Shown: piece after piece, positions 1-10,637 of the stretch | Layout: the number at the start of each line of letters is the position of its first letter | Numbering within the stretch: the first letter of the stretch is position 1 | From: Eustoma russellianum | Taxonomy: Eukaryota; Streptophyta; Magnoliopsida; Gentianales; Gentianaceae | DNA length: 64,000 nucleotides | Assembly: GCA_036186865.1 (NCBI GenBank) | Contig: AP025042.1 | Span: forward strand, 37,290,229-37,354,228 | Direction: 5' to 3' | Program-made: the position numbers and the translations under genes | Notes under the pieces: model-generated | Database searches by the model: none | What the model was told of the DNA's origin: nothing | The model's input: the letters and a program-made list of their open reading frames with translations, nothing else

Positions 1-749
1 CCCTATTTCAAGAGAATAAGCAATATGAAAACTTTGCAAGTTGAGTGAAACCCTACAAAATTTTCTGCATGGCCAGTTGGGATGGAGCCCACATTGCCAC
101 GTGGGAGTGTGGTTCTTTGTACTAGAGATTGCCGTCAATTTCGTCAAGTGACTTTGGCGGGTTGCAATAAAGGTTCCATGTATTTTGATGTAATTACAAG
201 TATTTATTTATTTAATAGTACTTCTATTATTTAGTTTGTTGTTTTATTTTTTGGTTATTTTGGTTCGATGATAAAGTCGCTAGAGCATAAATATTGCGTT
301 GCAAAAAAAAAGGAAGTTATTGACGATATATTGCTGCTGATTCATGAAATAAAATAGTTTTAAATATTGTATTTGATTAGACTAACTTTTAAGAATACAT
401 ATAAATAGCTATTACTGTCTGATAGTTTTAACGGTCTTATATATTTTGGGCACATATATTATGATAATATGTGCACGGTTTCAAGAAATACCTTTTAACA
501 AAATTTTTAGTTTTTTTTTTACCCAATTAAACTTTTTCGTTGTATAAAAAATAATATTCTCATTGCAAAACTAATTACCTCATATTAAAAAGCCTACTAT
601 ACATTAAAACAAATACTATGTTACATTTATTACACTGAGAAGTAATAGCTGATCAAAATCAAATTTATTGAACTGAATTATATGAATAAAATAATTCAAC
701 ATTTTTTCAAATTAATAATTCAAAAAACAAGCTAATCTCATTTCAAATA
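1..749. other. Gene-free AT-rich sequence
   Basis: I see no coding potential, RNA gene or bounded repeat here. The stretch is AT-rich with short homopolymers. A CACGTG core lies near 101 but has no gene context within the window. Confidence 0.5.
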
Positions 750-925
750 CAGCATTCCTGATAGACCTATACGCACATTATTACGGGTTCGAGCAACAAA
801 AATATCCTCTTACATGAAATGTAGTATAAAAATACGTATGTCAGATCGCGAAACGATCCGACTCCTTTATAAATTCTATACAAACACAAAAGTCTAATAC
901 ACTGAAAACGTCTTTTAAAATCGTT
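750..925 (+). mobile_element. tRNA-derived SINE, family A (degraded copy)
   Basis: The stretch carries a B-box-like GGGTTCGAGCAA near 785 and a body with the palindrome CAGATCGCGAAACGATCCG near 842, then a tail with TCTAATACACTGAAAACG. The same order is seen in the cleaner copy at 31674-31858. The A box is eroded and I found no target duplication. The match to family A is direct from the sequence; SINE identity follows from the B box and the body shared with other copies. Confidence 0.6.
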
Positions 926-976
926 AAGAATGTTAGAGTATACATGCATATATCTCTTCCCCGGTAGATAAAGCAA

Positions 977-2724
977 GAGAAAATCTCACTTATTAGCCTA
1001 AGGTTTGGCCCATTACTCAGTTAGCAGCCTAACGTTGATGAAACTCACTTAACAACAACTCTTTTGCCGAAATGTCTCACTTGTAGCCAGGTAACCGTTG
1101 ACCAACCGTTGACCAGGCGTTGACTTTCTCAGACCAACCAGAAGTTGACACGTGGCACCCTTTTTTTAATTAAAATAAATAAATTTGTATTTTTGAATAA
1201 AGTGATTTAAAGAAATTTAAAAATTCTAAAAAATTGTAAAATTTAATTAAAAAATATTTTAAAAATAAAAAAATTAGGGAAAAAAGATAAAAAAAATAAA
1301 AAATTACCCTTAACACCCCAGTACCCCCACCTACCCGCACGCGACATCACCCCCACACCCCCACCCCCACTCCCCCATCCCGCGCCAAAAAAAATTTTTA
1401 AAATTTTTTTTCTTACTCACTCATAATGCTCCGACCAGCCCACCCCCGCGTCCCATCCCTCACCCCCTCCTCTCGCGAATTTTTTTTAAAATTTTTTCTA
1501 ACTCACACATAACGTCACAACCACCCCCGCGTCCCCTCCCCCACCCCTGCGCACACTCCAAAAAAATTTTAAAATTTTTTCAACTCACCCACAAAGCTCC
1601 TACCCCCACGCCACACCACCCCCCGCACCCCCGGGCCAAAAAAATTTTTAAATTTTTTCTAACTTACTCATAACGCTCCGACCACCTCCGCGTCCCCTCC
1701 CCCACCCCCTCCTCTCGCGAATTTTTTTAAATGTTTTTTATTTTGCAAAACTCAAATCTACTCTGTTATACGGCTATTTATAAATACCAAATCATTATAT
1801 GATGATTGGGTATTATGCATAGCCATTATGAATAGCCCTATAGCAGAATGGATTTGCGGCAAACCCATTTTTTGATACTTATGAATAGCCATATGCGGGT
1901 GTGGATTTGCGTCAAACTCATTTATGTTTTAAAAAAAATTTGCGAGAGGATGGAGTGGGGGAGGGGACGCGGGGGTGGTCGGAGCGTTATGAGTAAGTGA
2001 GAAAAAAAATTTTAAAAAATTTTTGGCCCGGGGGGGTGCGGGGGGGGGGGAGGGGGTGGGGTGGTGTGGCGTGGGGGGTAGGAGCTTTGTGGGTGAGTTG
2101 AAAAAATTTTCAAACTTTTTTGGGTGTGCGCGAGGGTGGGGGAGGGGACGCGGGGGTGGTTGTGACGTTATGTGTGAATTAGAAAAAATTTAAAAAAAAA
2201 TCGCGAGAGGAGGGGGTGAGGGAGGGGACGCGGGGGTGGACCGGGTGGTTGGAGCATTATGAGTGAGTAAGATTTTTTTTTGCGCGGGATGGGGGTGTGG
2301 GGGGTTGGGGCGTGGGGTGGGGTAGCGTGGCGGTAGGTGGGGGTGCTGGGGTGTTAAGGGTAATTTTTTATTTTTTTATCTTTTTTTCTTAATTTTTTGA
2401 TTTTTAAAATATTTTTTAATTAATTTTTACAATTTTTTAGAATTTTTAAATTTTTTTAAATCACTTTATTCAAAAATACAATTTTATTTTTTTAATTAAA
2501 AAAAGGGTGTCACGTGTCAACTTCTGGTTGGTCTGAGAAAGTCAACTTCTGGTTGGTCTGAGAAAGTCAACGCCTGGTCAACGGTTGATCAACGGTTGGT
2601 CTACGGTCACCTGGCTACAAGTGAGACATTTTGGCAAAAGAGTTGTTGTTAAGTGAGTTTCATCAACGTTAGGCTGCTAACTGAGTAATGATCCAAACAT
2701 TAAGCTAATAAGTGAGATTTTATC
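977..2724. mobile_element. Non-autonomous Mutator-type (MULE) foldback element
   Basis: This is a 1748-bp palindromic element. Left end GAGAAAATCTCACTTATTAG matches the reverse complement of the right end GATAAAATCTCACTTATTAG. The arms (about 977-1735 and 1921-2724) stay complementary for several hundred bases. The 10-mer GATAAAGCAA sits directly outside both ends (967-976 and 2725-2734), as expected of a MULE target duplication of about 9-10 bp. The inner arms hold GC-rich units, roughly 90 bp each, that alternate with A/T runs. The central loop (about 1736-1920) has its own short inverted and direct repeats. There is no transposase ORF, so the element would need enzyme supplied in trans. 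Assignment to MULE rests on long inverted repeats and target-site length. Confidence 0.82.
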
Positions 2725-2989
2725 GATAAAGCAAGGTGGATAAATGCACGCGGCGGCCTTTTTTTTTTTTCCCCTTCCTCAGTTCTGTATGATAGTGGAT
2801 GCAGAAGCGTAGATTCTGCGGGTCAACCAAACTTAGGGGACGCGACCATAGATGGAGATTGTATTATTAATCCTATATATTCTCCCATTAATCCTATATA
2901 CGGATTATGATAATGACGATTCTCCCATTAATGAACCACGTATACCCCTCACCAGTCACCATAGAGAAGAGACAGCCTTTTACCTAGCG

Positions 2990-3030
2990 CCCCCCCCCCC
3001 CCCCCCNNNNNNNNNNCCCCCCCCCCCCCC
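2990..3030. other. Assembly gap inside a C homopolymer
   Basis: Seventeen Cs (2990-3006), ten Ns (3007-3016) and fourteen Cs (3017-3030). The gap lies in a poly-C run, so its true length is unknown. An ORF read across it (2852-3124) should not be treated as a gene. Confidence 0.95.
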
Positions 3031-4239
3031 TCTCTGCTTTTTTTTTTTAATTTGCTTAATGGGCTGTATTATTCTTCGATTTGACATCTTTGAATATAAA
3101 CAGCATCGTTTGCATTTGGCATAATATTCATTAAAATAGTTTACACAAGATTACACGGACGTTGAGATATACTTGATATGATTGATTGATACAACAGGTT
3201 TGACCTGCATTAAAACGTTGTCGTCTTTATGCAAGATGAAGTTTATAAATATAACGTTGTTCATGCAAGATGAAGTTTATAAATATAATTTACAGCAAAT
3301 AAAAAATTGATTTATTGAAAACAAGTGAGGACACCCCACCGAATAGACAAAAAGGAAGCTTTTGTTCAAGTGAGAAAAATATTAAAGTTGTGAAGTCTTA
3401 TCAATCTTTTTGGATGCTTGTCTTCGCTTAATTTTATATCATCTACGAAAATATCAACAAAAAAAAATTTACTGGATGCTGATTATACCAGGAAAACAAT
3501 TTATCTGTGTAAAGTTATGTTAATTTAAATGTGCAAAACCAAATTTTAAGACATTTAAATTTTTTATGTAATGACCTTTATCACTATTCACTAAATCCAA
3601 TTCAAATTATTAGCCAATATTTTAAGACATACTATAATATCCACTTAGAAAAATATTAAAATATTCTTTTTAAAAAAATTATTTAAACATATGGTACAAC
3701 TTTCTATTCGTATTTAATAATACTTATAATTCCAGATATGGAGTTCGAATAAAATTTCATATGATTCCCTAAACAGACTATCAAGTTTACGTGCATCCCA
3801 AGGTGGTAAGGACATGTAATTCTTATTAGAAGCAAAGATGAAAGATGCTAAGCTCGAGGGGAAACAACACATGTTTGATGAGCACAAAGCCGTGAAATTT
3901 TGTACCATTATATAACACATTTTTGTTGATCAGCATGTTATTTATATAACAGTTATACGTTAACTTTAATTTGACATTTAAACCAATAATGAAGATATGA
4001 TATATATAGTTTTTAAATCAATAAAACACTAAAAATATTATATGACACTTGCTATCTATTTGACCGATGCATTAGAAATACTCAGCTATATATTAGAGTT
4101 GGTGCTAAAATTCCACTTCATTACAAAAAGGCTTGCGCCGTTTCTCCCCACACGGGCCTCCCAGGGCGAAAATTTTTTTTGGCCCTGTTTCCCAAGTGAG
4201 GCGGAATGGAGATTCCAGGCCATTAACATGTTTATATAC
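3031..4239. other. Gene-free AT-rich sequence with a short tandem duplication
   Basis: The only structure I see is a 34-bp-period duplication: a 26-bp word starting ATGCAAGATGAAG occurs at 3229-3254 and 3263-3288. No gene is supported. Confidence 0.5.
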
Positions 4240-4428
4240 ATCATCGGAAGGGAAAATGTTTCGCCGACGCGGGGGAGGGGACGCGTTTTGCATGCGGCCA
4301 ATCATAGTCTACTACGTGACGAAAAGCTAAAAAAACTGGCTAGATTTTGCCACATGGCGGCCATGATTGGCCGCGTGCAAAACGCGTTCCCCTCCCGTGT
4401 CAACCAAACATTTTTCCATCGGAAGACA
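4240..4428. mobile_element. Foldback MITE-like hairpin
   Basis: The left arm (about 4243-4305) includes CATCGGAAGGGAAAATGTTT and ACGCGTTTTGCATGCGGCCA. It pairs with the right arm (about 4362-4426), which includes TGGCCGCGTGCAAAACGCG and ends CATTTTTCCATCGGAAG. The arms are around 65 bp with a loop of about 55 bp. Several overlapping ORFs on both strands here are by-products of the palindrome. I found no clear target duplication. Confidence 0.65.
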
Positions 4429-4440
4429 TAGCTAAGCAAT

Positions 4441-5465
4441 TTGTTTCTTTTTCTTCTTTTTTTTTTTTGAGGGGGGATGCGTTCACCTATACGAGAGATG
4501 GATAAAATTACACCGATGGCGGGAATTCTTTTTTACAGCTTTTTTTTATCATGCCACATTTTGTGGATAAGTGTCTTAAATGAAGATTACAATTTTTTTA
4601 TAGATCATGCCACATTCTGTGAAGTCATATCTTATATGAGAAGATATTGCCCTAGACAGATATTGAATGATTTTTTTCTTCAAGTCTTAAGAAAAAAGTT
4701 CAAAATGCGAGAAGAAGTTCAAATCATCAAAAAGCTCTTGTGAAAATATGAAAAGCAATAGCTGGTTATGAGATGTGAAGGACAAAAGATGTATTATGGG
4801 GTTTCCATAATAAACTTATGTGGTTCATATTGGCAAAGTTTATGGTCAATGGGTATGTCTTATTAATTACCCTTAGATCAATAGAAAACATAATAATTGG
4901 AACGGAACTTTTTCTTTACATACTTATCAATGCCAAATAAACACTTATTTCTTATATGAATGAGTGTCTAATAGTTAATTATTGAAATCTCATAAAACTT
5001 GCTACTCTATATAATAGCAATCAACATGCTTTTGAGAATATCCATGATTAATTTAATAATATGTATCCTTATGTAAAACTGACTATAAAGAACTATATAG
5101 CTTAGACAAATTATCTCTAAAGAAGAACAATGGCCTCTATTAGGTTACCCATGCTCAAGTTATCTAAAGAGTGAGACAATGTGATGTGTAGGTAGGGCAT
5201 AAACGCCTCAAGCATAAATAGAAAGAGAAACGGAGAAATATGCCTATATGACATAACTTATCTGGTACTCGGATGATAGATTATATTTAAGATTGTCAAT
5301 TTGAATCTTGACAGACATAATGTGGATGTTTAGGTCATGTCATTATCTCATTATATCGAAGCGAGTTTAAACTCACACATCTTTTGGGCACCAAGTCCTG
5401 GACATCTCATCTCATTGACACTGAGTGGCCTGATTTACATTCTCTTTAAATCTTCTTGGGCTTCT
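4441..5465. other. Gene-free AT-rich sequence
   Basis: No gene or bounded repeat is recognised. The 88-codon ORF at 4477-4743 has low-complexity composition, no recognisable domain and no splice partners. Confidence 0.45.
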
Positions 5466-5469
5466 AACT

Positions 5470-5640
5470 AGAGGTGAACAAATTTTTTGCAAACTGGACC
5501 AAATCACCGAACCAAACCAAGACAACCGAACTGTAGTTTAGCAGTCGGTTTAAAAAAATTTCGAAAATCAAACCGTTTCTTACGGTTCGGTTTTCGTTTT
5601 TGGAACTTTTAAACCGTATAAACTGGACCAGACCGTTTCT
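5470..5640. mobile_element. hAT-like MITE relic rich in GAACCG/CGGTTC words
   Basis: The segment starts near TAGAGGTGAACAAAT and is filled with alternating AACCGAAC and CGGTTCGG words. The 306-bp element at 53682-53987 has the same style, with TAGRG-type ends. This copy is short and its right end is unclear. Confidence 0.4.
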
Positions 5641-5759
5641 ATAAAATATGTATTTTATAATATATATTTTACAAAATATATATTTTATAAATATGTAAAA
5701 TATATTATTTTATAAAATATATACGGTATGTTATGTATTTTACAAAGTATGTAAAATAC

Positions 5760-5795
<36 letters not shown>
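5641..5795. repeat. AT-rich low-complexity tract with (TA)n microsatellite
   Basis: Variants of TATATTTTATAAAATA are followed by a pure TA run at about 5764-5793. Confidence 0.85.
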
Positions 5796-5796
<1 letters not shown>

Positions 5797-5865
5797 CAAT
5801 TTATTTAGTTGTATTGTAATTTATTTAATTGGCTATTTGGTTTGTAATTTTAGAATTTTGTAGCA

Positions 5866-6116
5866 AAAGGTTGAGCCCCAACCCCAAAGGCCTCCTATAC
5901 TCCAGCCCGACAAGGCAGCTAGGAGGATGTAAATCATATACTCAACGTTCCACTAAAAAAGAGACAGTGCCCACAGACCTACAAGGAGCCATTCTCAAGA
6001 CCCCCCCAATTGGAGTATGAAGATGTTGTTCACATACTGCATCTGCAGGACTCGAACTTTGCAACTTGTAGCAAAAACGTCCCTCCGGAACCAACTGATC
6101 TATGTCACGCGGGCAT
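5866..6116 (-). mobile_element. tRNA-derived SINE on the minus strand
   Basis: Read on the minus strand, the head contains an A-box-like CATAGATCAGTTGG (plus 6091-6104) and a B box GTTCGAGTCC (plus 6048-6057). These are the two internal RNA polymerase III promoter elements of a tRNA, at tRNA-like spacing. The body follows toward lower coordinates. Just upstream of its head lies an A-rich stretch and then the 5S-rRNA-like relic at 6137-6255 on the same strand. Confidence 0.7.
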
Positions 6117-6136
6117 TTTTTTTTATTATTTTTAAA

Positions 6137-6255
6137 GGGGTGCAACAAGAGTACTTTCCAAGGGGTCACCTATTCTAGTATTACTCTCGCCCAAAGACGC
6201 TTAACTTCGGAGTTCTGATAAGATCCGGTGCATTAGTACTAGTATGAGGGCACGC
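6137..6255 (-). pseudogene. 5S rRNA-like pseudogene or 5S-derived retro-copy
   Basis: The minus strand reads as a diverged full-length 5S rRNA of about 119 nt. It has the 5' part with CATACTAGTACTAATGCACC, the internal promoter A-box region with GAAGTTAAGCGTCTTTGGGC, the C-box region GAGTAATACTAGAATAGGTG, and the 3' end GTTGCACCCC. Plant 5S rRNA is about 120 nt with the same order, so the copy is complete in length. It carries many substitutions, including in both promoter boxes, so I call it a pseudogene. Right after its 3' end on the minus strand comes an A-rich stretch, which fits a retro-transposed copy. It is not part of a tandem 5S array. Confidence 0.82.
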
Positions 6256-6922
6256 TAAATTCTGCGTAAATGGTTTCAATAATAATAAAAGTGAACACGC
6301 AAGTAATCACGGTAGAGCAAACTGATCCAAAATTTGACATGCGGTTCGAACTGAGAAGGGGATCAAACTAGTACTGCGCGCTTCTTCTTCTTCTTCTTTA
6401 TTGTTTGTGTTGTTAATGTATTAGCCTTAGTATGTCGAAAGATGCTTATAAATGACATATAGCCCATGAAATGAGAAAATGATTATGAAGCCATGATGCT
6501 CGTATGGAATAAAGCAAAATGATTTACTAAATTGGTTGCATTATATTATGAAGTAACAGTTGATTTACACAGCTTGACGCATCATTATAGGTCATCAAGA
6601 AACAATCTCTGTGTGTTTCTAACACATGAGTATGGTTGCGTACATCCGACCCCTCATACCCCGCTATAGACGAGAGTCTTTAAGACAATGGGATTATATT
6701 GTTGTTGTGTCTCTGCCACGAGTTAGATATTACGTTTTAAAAGAACCATTAGAATCATTTTAAAATTGCTATAATAAAAGTGTAATGTAGATTTCCGGAA
6801 TAAAATTTCCTAAAGCCGTTGCATATGCCTTGTACCGCAATATATACATATACATATTGTATGTATAGTGCGTGAAACCGATTACTGATCAAATCATTGA
6901 TCTAGCTCTCTCCCAAGAGTAA
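6256..6922. other. Gene-free sequence with a SINE 3'-end-like fragment
   Basis: Around 6640-6715 the words CATCCGACCCCTCATACCCC, AGACAATGGG and ATTGTTGTTG resemble the segment at 56065-56145. This is probably the tail of a shared SINE family. A short CTT microsatellite lies at about 6381-6397. No gene is seen. Confidence 0.4.
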
Positions 6923-7407
6923 TGTTCTAGGACATTTCATTAGAAATATTTATTTGAAACACTTCTGATATAAAATATTCTTTTCTCGGTAAGGCCAAAA
7001 GAAATAGCGGAAGCAGAAAAGTTATCTCTGACCATTATCGTTTAGTCGTCTCCTTCGAATCAGAAGCCTGCTGCAGAGAAGAATCCTTGCAGGAAAGAGA
7101 GTCTTCCAGCCTATGCCTATCTGAATGCTGTATAGCTATGATTGATGGAATATCACAGACCCTCTATTTATAGGCTAGGGCAGAGACCCCTTTCCTTATT
7201 TGACTGACAATTAATTCATTCCATCAAGGAAACTTAATAATTGACAATCAATCAGAATCAAATCAGATAATTAATGCGGTCAATAATTACAACGTATCTA
7301 GCCAATATAACGTACGGATACATTATACATGTAATCCACATTAGTGATTTATAAATAAATCACGAGATTATAGCAATCAATTATAATTAATATAATTGAT
7401 TCTAACA
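6923..7407 (-). mobile_element. Copia-type LTR-like block (possible solo LTR)
   Basis: On the minus strand the block begins TGTTAGAATCAATTATATTA (from plus 7407). It carries a strong TATA box, CCTATAAATAGAGG, at plus 7161-7175, followed by a transcript-leader-like region. A 5' TGTTAGAAT and a TATAAATAGAG core are typical of plant copia LTRs. I could not find a matching 5-bp target duplication, so the lower end is uncertain. Confidence 0.5.
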
Positions 7408-8078
7408 TTCTCTTCTTATCTATAAAAGAGGTGGTACAAATATTGTTTGTAACTACGTGTTTTGATGTATTAATCGTCTCTTAGTTCAACACCTGTCCTC
7501 AAATACAGACACGTTAATGAAATGACGTTGCCAGTGAAAAGTGTACGACACCTGCGTACGGCCACGACTAAAGCTAGAACACAATCGAAAAGAAAAAGCA
7601 GCCTACACGATTACACGTGATGCTTTTTCTAGGTCACCTTCATCTAACATCATCATTCTTCTTTGGTGTCACGTGTCACGCGGTCACGTATCACCGCACC
7701 TTATTGCGGTGAGGGCATCCTATCCCTCATTTTAACTACATGCTTAGCCTAGTTTCTGACTCATTCACGGAAAACCCTTTAAGTATTGAAAATCATATAC
7801 TACACATATACGAAGCCTAATAAAAAATCAGGGGATCTTCCAAAGACGTGTATCGTATTCGTCATTCGACTATTGTTTTTATTTTTCAATTTAATAAGTA
7901 TAAACTTGTAAGAAGCACAAATAATTAGCCTAGCAAATAATATAAGACAGGTGACTTGATTTTACATAGAATACAACCAAAGTAATCACTAGTTTGGCTG
8001 AGCATCGTGAGATCAAATTTTTGTTTTCCCCACTGACATCTTGATGTCCTATCGGGGGTAGACATTTAATATGTTTGT
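7408..8078. other. Gene-free sequence containing one foldback MITE copy
   Basis: About 7605-7735 is a diverged copy of the foldback MITE family seen at 12.7, 61.3 and 62.1 kb. It has TCACCTTCATCTAAC, TGTCACGTGTCACGCGGTCA and CACCGCACC followed by GGTGAGGGCATCCTATCCC. The 5-bp target site TTTGT of the following solo LTR is at 8074-8078. Confidence 0.55.
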
Positions 8079-10334
8079 TGTAGCGCCTCGGCCCGGACAG
8101 TAGACCTGAACCGATGCACCCGTCGTAGCCTACTGAGAAGACTACAAGACGTCTCATTTTTCGAATACACATCATTAGTGACGTAAGCACGGAAACATGT
8201 GTAAAATAAATCTAAACCATTAAATCCGTACATCAAGATATAATGTGATTACAAAAGATTGTTCGTGGCCACTGCCAACTAAATCCTCAAATGAATGAAA
8301 GAAAATTAAGATAATATGAAACAGTCTATAACAATTCCCAAGATAAGCTCTAAGCACCCCATTCAGCCCACTCGCCGTCATCTTCTATGAAAATAATGTC
8401 ATAACCGGGCTCATCTGCACGACAACGAGTAGAACTCTTAGCGAAAAACGCTAGCATGTAACCCGCTTATAAGACATACGGGATCAACACATGGCAAGAC
8501 ATGAGTAATATCTATATCAAGGGATAATGGGGCACATGTCTTGTATAATTTAAAGATCATAAGTTTTCAGCACAACAGAAACAAAGAACATCAACGAATA
8601 AGTAGTAAACAGTTCAATAACAAAACACTTACGAGTTAATCATACCAAAACGACTCACGTAATGCATGACAATACAAAATATGCACTACACTTCACAAAC
8701 CCAAATGATTATGCTTCACTTTTCAAAAACAGTGCAATGCATGTCATAATGTCCGGTCACATAACTTTATACCCTGTGATGGGCCACAGCTTGTCTTTAT
8801 ACCCTGTGACGCACCACAGCTTAACTTTATACCCTGTAATGTTCCACAACTTGTCTTTATACCCTGTGTCACATCACAGCTCACTTATACCATGTGATGG
8901 TTACAGCTTGTCTTTATACCCTGTAATGCATCACAGCTCATTTCACAAACTTTATACCCTGTGCCAAGACACAGCTCTTGTCAAATCATAATGCAAATGC
9001 AAGTGTCATGATGCAAAAATGCACAACCAACATATCATACAATCACTCGAGGCTCATCTCATTCACATATTTAGGCGTATCATTACATGCTCAAGTCTAC
9101 CTCACATAAACATTCATACTAGGGATACAAGGGATGAGGTAGACACCCTCACATGTTCCATTTGAACCTTATTAAAGTCTCAAACATTCATCCTTAACCC
9201 CTTAGTTCATTCACGCGGAAGTCCAATTCAAATACCCCACGAAGTCATCACCGTTGATTCACCATCCTAGATCGTGTTCCCAAGACTTACACTACCTCAA
9301 TCAGGTCGTTAGAAGCCTCTAGTGTCCCCAAACTGGTCCTCTAGCTTCCCTTTTCCTTCCTCTATTTTCCCACAAAACTGTATAACATCATCCTCTACAT
9401 CGATCAATCGAAGTGACTTCATACTCTCACATCGATCGATCGATATCCATCAGAATACTTTCTGCCTCACATCATACCCTACATCGATCAATCGATGTCC
9501 ACGATTCCAGAAAAGAAACTCTGCGATTTCTGCAGAAACTGCAGAACCAAAACTCTAATCGATCCCAAACTTCATCCCAATCATTCCAGACCTAATCACT
9601 GCTATAATCTCATGCTTAATCCATCAACTCAACACTACACACATACCATTCACAAGTTCAAGCCTAAAACTCAAATAATCCACCCAAAACAAACCCAAAA
9701 AATCCTATCTTTCACTCTCTTCTCCCCTCAACCGAAAATAGCAACAAAGAAAGGGTTCAAGGGATTGGTGTTTGCAAGATTTCACGTAATCAACAACAAC
9801 AAAACGATTTTCAACATATAGTGGCCAAAACCTTAAATCCATAACACGTAAATCACATATAGATCAACAAAGAGAAACTACTACATGGTGATCCCTTTTG
9901 ATATCAAAAATAGGCCTTTTTTTTTCTTTCGCAAATCGTAGAAACTCATAAGAAAGTTACTTGCCTTTGATTATTGATAATCGGATTAGGAAACAAACGG
10001 AGATTGGATCGATTCTTGAAGGCTATCTCCTTCACTACTAGGTTATGGAAATCGCTGGCTTGGGAGAGGAGAGGAGAGTCGACGGTTTCCTTATGAAGGA
10101 ATAGGAAAAACTGACGTTCTATCAGTTTTTGTTATGGGAAAGGGCAAAACTAGAATTTCTAAATTGTATTCTATTATTTCCTTTATCTTAAGTAATTAAA
10201 TTCTGTGATTAATTCTAAATTAAATACTACTTAATCATAATATTTAATTCTTAATTCATTACTATTAACTGCCATTAATCTCATTTAATTTTTTTTATCC
10301 TTTAATTATTCTACGGAGGGTGCGGGGCATAACA
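8079..10334 (-). mobile_element. Solo LTR, probably Ty3/gypsy, 2256 bp
   Basis: The block starts TGTAGCGCCTCGG and ends GGGCATAACA, giving the TG..CA ends of an LTR. It is flanked on both sides by the identical 5-mer TTTGT (8074-8078 and 10335-10339), the target duplication expected of an LTR retrotransposon. No gag or pol lies inside or beside it, so it is a solo LTR left by recombination between two LTRs. The minus-strand orientation (TGTTATGCCCCG... to ...GGCGCTACA) is inferred from similarity to gypsy LTR ends. The related copy at 33071-36185 shares both termini. ORFs inside it (for example 8662-8991) are not genes. Confidence 0.82.
8764..8975. repeat. Minisatellite inside the solo LTR, about 38-bp unit
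   Basis: About seven imperfect copies of a unit built from CTTTATACCCTGTGATG and a CACAGCTTGT-like end, in head-to-tail order. The unit length is usually 35-40 bp. It produces the repeated-peptide ORF at 8662-8991, which I do not regard as a real protein. Confidence 0.85.
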
Positions 10335-10375
10335 TTTGTTCATGAAATTATAGGCTAGTTCGACGGTACTTAATC

Positions 10376-10637
10376 TTGTAGCAAAGTTGAAATCTTTTAC
10401 CCCCACGTTTCCACCGTTCTAGAAGCATGTTTAGAGGATGCAAATCAGGGGGTCAAACGGTCTCATAAATTGGGTGAGATCTTACGCAGTGACCCACACA
10501 AGGTGTCCCGCAAACCAGACCTTCGGTCTAGCAACACAGGAACACCCACACTGTACGTGTCCTTGGAATCGAACTCTTGACCTCTTGGAGAGTAACTGAC
10601 AACCCTAGTATCAAGTGGACAATGCCCTGGAATCTCT
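10376..10637 (-). mobile_element. tRNA-derived SINE, family B, with 13-bp target duplication
   Basis: ACGGTACTTAATC flanks both sides (10363-10375 and 10638-10650), a perfect 13-bp target duplication. On the minus strand the B box is GTTCGATTCC (in AGAGTTCGATTCCAAGG). The body carries a GGTCTGGTTTGC word and a GTGGGTCACTGCGTAAG word, shared with the copies at 37415-37660 and 56213-56470. The insertion lies just outside the end of the solo LTR. Confidence 0.85.

Noticed and set aside
2852..3124. 90-codon ORF crossing the N gap
   Set aside because: It includes unknown residues and a homopolymer-encoded proline run; no domain.
4042..4431. 129-codon ORF and several overlapping ORFs on both strands
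   Set aside because: They arise from the palindromic GC-rich MITE at 4240-4428, where every frame stays open by symmetry.
8662..8991. 109-codon ORF with repeated YPV-type peptides
   Set aside because: It is the translation of a minisatellite inside a solo LTR, with no conserved domain or splice context.
9495..9821. 108-codon ORF, considered as a small gene
   Set aside because: It lies inside the solo LTR and has a low-complexity Thr/His/Lys/Pro composition.
8079..10334. DNA transposon instead of LTR
   Set aside because: The TG..CA ends with 5-bp target duplication, length and lack of terminal inverted repeats beyond a few bases fit a solo LTR better.
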